Below, piece after piece: positions 63,207 through 64,000 of a stretch of DNA of 64,000 bases. The stretch is from a bacterium. Its GTDB lineage: Bacteria; Bacteroidota; Ignavibacteria; SZUA-365. A program made the position numbers and the translations under genes. The stretch spans positions 209,572-273,571 of the forward strand of contig JAHLLD010000003.1 of assembly GCA_020444325.1 (NCBI GenBank). The letters are read 5' to 3'. The stretch's first letter is position 1; every line of letters starts with the position of its first letter. The notes under the pieces are model-generated. The model was not told where the DNA came from. It ran no database searches and worked only from the letters and a program-made list of their open reading frames with translations.

Positions 63207-64000
63207 ATGCGGATTCAGTCCCTCATCGGCGGCTTCTGCGTGTTTGTTTTCCTTCTGACCGCCGGGGCCCTCGCACAGCAGCGGCTCTGCTGTTTCGGTG
63301 ATTCCATTGCGGAAGGATGGATCGACGCCGAGCGCAATCCGTCTGCCGCCTGGCCAGCGCTGCTCGATTCGATGCTGCGAACACAGGGACGGCAGGTGAT
63401 GCTCTCGCGCGTCGCGCACGGGGGAGAGACCACGGGCGATGCGCTCCGCCGCGTTGAGCACGAAGTACTTCCGCTTGCGCCGGACTGCTGCATCCTCGCC
63501 TTTGGAAGCAACGACATGTTTATCTGGGGAGATCCACCGGCGGTACGTGTACCCCTTCAGCAGTTCAGGGAACAGCTGCGTCTCGTCGTGCGAAAGCTGC
63601 AGGGAAGTGGCTGCCGTGTCCTGCTTCTCGGCATGCCGCCGATGCTCGAACATCGCTTTTATCATTATGCAGATTCTGCATATTTCGCTCCGTACGGGGG
63701 CGCCCGTCAGCTGCAGCAAAAGTATGAGCAGGTGATGATGGATGTGGCTGCAGCAGAACAGGCCGGATATGTTTCCCTCAACGACGCATTCATGAATCCT
63801 GAAACACTGCTCGGTTTTGATGGTGTGCATCCTTCGAAAGAGGGACACCGGTCCATCGCCTCAGCCTTGCTCACAGACACCGGACATCAGCTTGACGCCG
63901 ACGCACGAACATTCGCCGATGCGGCGCTGTCCGTTTTTCCTTCCCCATACATGCGCAAGAGCGAGGCATACCTGACACTGCAGGTTCGCGCAGCCGCAGG
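63207..64000 (+). CDS. SGNH/GDSL hydrolase, probably T9SS-sorted (cut by window end)
   Basis: The reading frame is open to the window edge, so only 264 residues are seen. MRIQSLIGGFCVFVFLLTAGALAQ is a signal peptide. SGNH blocks are CFGDSIAEGW (Ser), VAHGGETTGD, LAFGSNDMFI and FDGVHPSKEGHRSI (Asp-His). The near-palindrome copy 5 encodes HYADSAYFAPYGG in the loop before the second half. The last visible residues, LSVFPSPYMRKSEAYLTLQV, look like the start of a T9SS type A sorting domain. It begins 3 bases after the activase stop. Confidence 0.85.
   Translation, partial: MRIQSLIGGFCVFVFLLTAGALAQQRLCCFGDSIAEGWIDAERNPSAAWPALLDSMLRTQGRQVMLSRVAHGGETTGDALRRVEHEVLPLAPDCCILAFGSNDMFIWGDPPAVRVPLQQFREQLRLVVRKLQGSGCRVLLLGMPPMLEHRFYHYADSAYFAPYGGARQLQQKYEQVMMDVAAAEQAGYVSLNDAFMNPETLLGFDGVHPSKEGHRSIASALLTDTGHQLDADARTFADAALSVFPSPYMRKSEAYLTLQVRAAA
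63665..63684 (+). repeat. 20-bp near-palindrome, copy 5
   Basis: TATGCAGATTCTGCATATTT, inner 17 bases a perfect palindrome around one base. It encodes YADSAYF in frame in the SGNH hydrolase. Confidence 0.8.

Overview
The window looks like a chromosomal segment from a Gram-negative member of the Bacteroidota/Chlorobiota/Ignavibacteriota branch. The main reasons are three complete secreted proteins ending in type IX secretion (T9SS) type A sorting domains, outer-membrane and lipoprotein machinery (Lnt, FadL-type porin, ExbB/ExbD), a pyruvoyl-dependent arginine decarboxylase, and a SecA with a long charged insert near its N-terminus. This placement is inferred from gene content; no rRNA or tRNA gene was recognised. 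Most of the window is GC-rich, with many ATGA, GTGA or TTGA start-stop overlaps. The 7.5-16.7 kb stretch and the repeats around 21.4-21.7 kb look different.

Layout. 0-1.7 kb (minus): a TldD/PmbA pair. 1.9-7.2 kb (plus): acylphosphatase, IspF, DedA, PAP2 phosphatase, Lnt, threonine aldolase and a thioesterase, in tight head-to-tail order. 7.2-16.7 kb: an accessory surface-protein region with dispersed repeats, a 1651-residue T9SS protein, an Asp-box beta-propeller T9SS protein, two lipoproteins (one GIN-domain) and a probably frameshifted small membrane gene. 16.8-19.7 kb: a large SF2 helicase with a membrane hairpin. 19.7-21.3 kb (minus): an FG-GAP T9SS protein. 21.4-21.8 kb: a hexanucleotide array, a third copy of the dispersed repeat and a foldable element. 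21.8-24.0 kb (minus): smpB-tyrS-pdaD. 24.1-33.6 kb (plus): the classic rimP-nusA-infB-rbfA-truB-ribF-rpsO-pnp operon, with a readable promoter before it and three consecutive hairpins after it. 33.6-37.2 kb: a small unknown protein, DacB (minus) and a divergent secreted protein. 37.3-51.1 kb (plus): secA, a Yip1-type protein, nanE, an exbB-exbD-exbD unit with a terminator, mutS2, accC-BCCP, fadL and an SGNH lipoprotein. 51.3-54.5 kb: purL-yihY. 54.5-57.7 kb (minus): nfeD-slipin-thermonuclease. 57.9-63.2 kb: a two-gene 2-hydroxyacyl-CoA-dehydratase-like / giant activase module, then an SGNH hydrolase cut by the window end.

How the parts fit. The core operons handle transcription termination, translation initiation, ribosome maturation and RNA decay. 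The DedA/PAP2/Lnt/DacB/SecA genes serve the envelope. The T9SS cargo, FadL-SGNH pair and ExbBD unit serve the outer surface.

The most unusual signals are: (i) a 20-bp near-palindrome, TATGCAGAWWCTGCATATTT, present five times, four of them inside genes and all four in the same reading frame (Tyr-Ala-x-x-Ala-Tyr); (ii) a 42-bp dispersed repeat next to a GATTTC array and a multi-branched foldable element; (iii) a helicase carrying a predicted membrane hairpin; and (iv) a fused double-ATPase activase beside a dehydratase-like partner. None of these could be tested against databases here.
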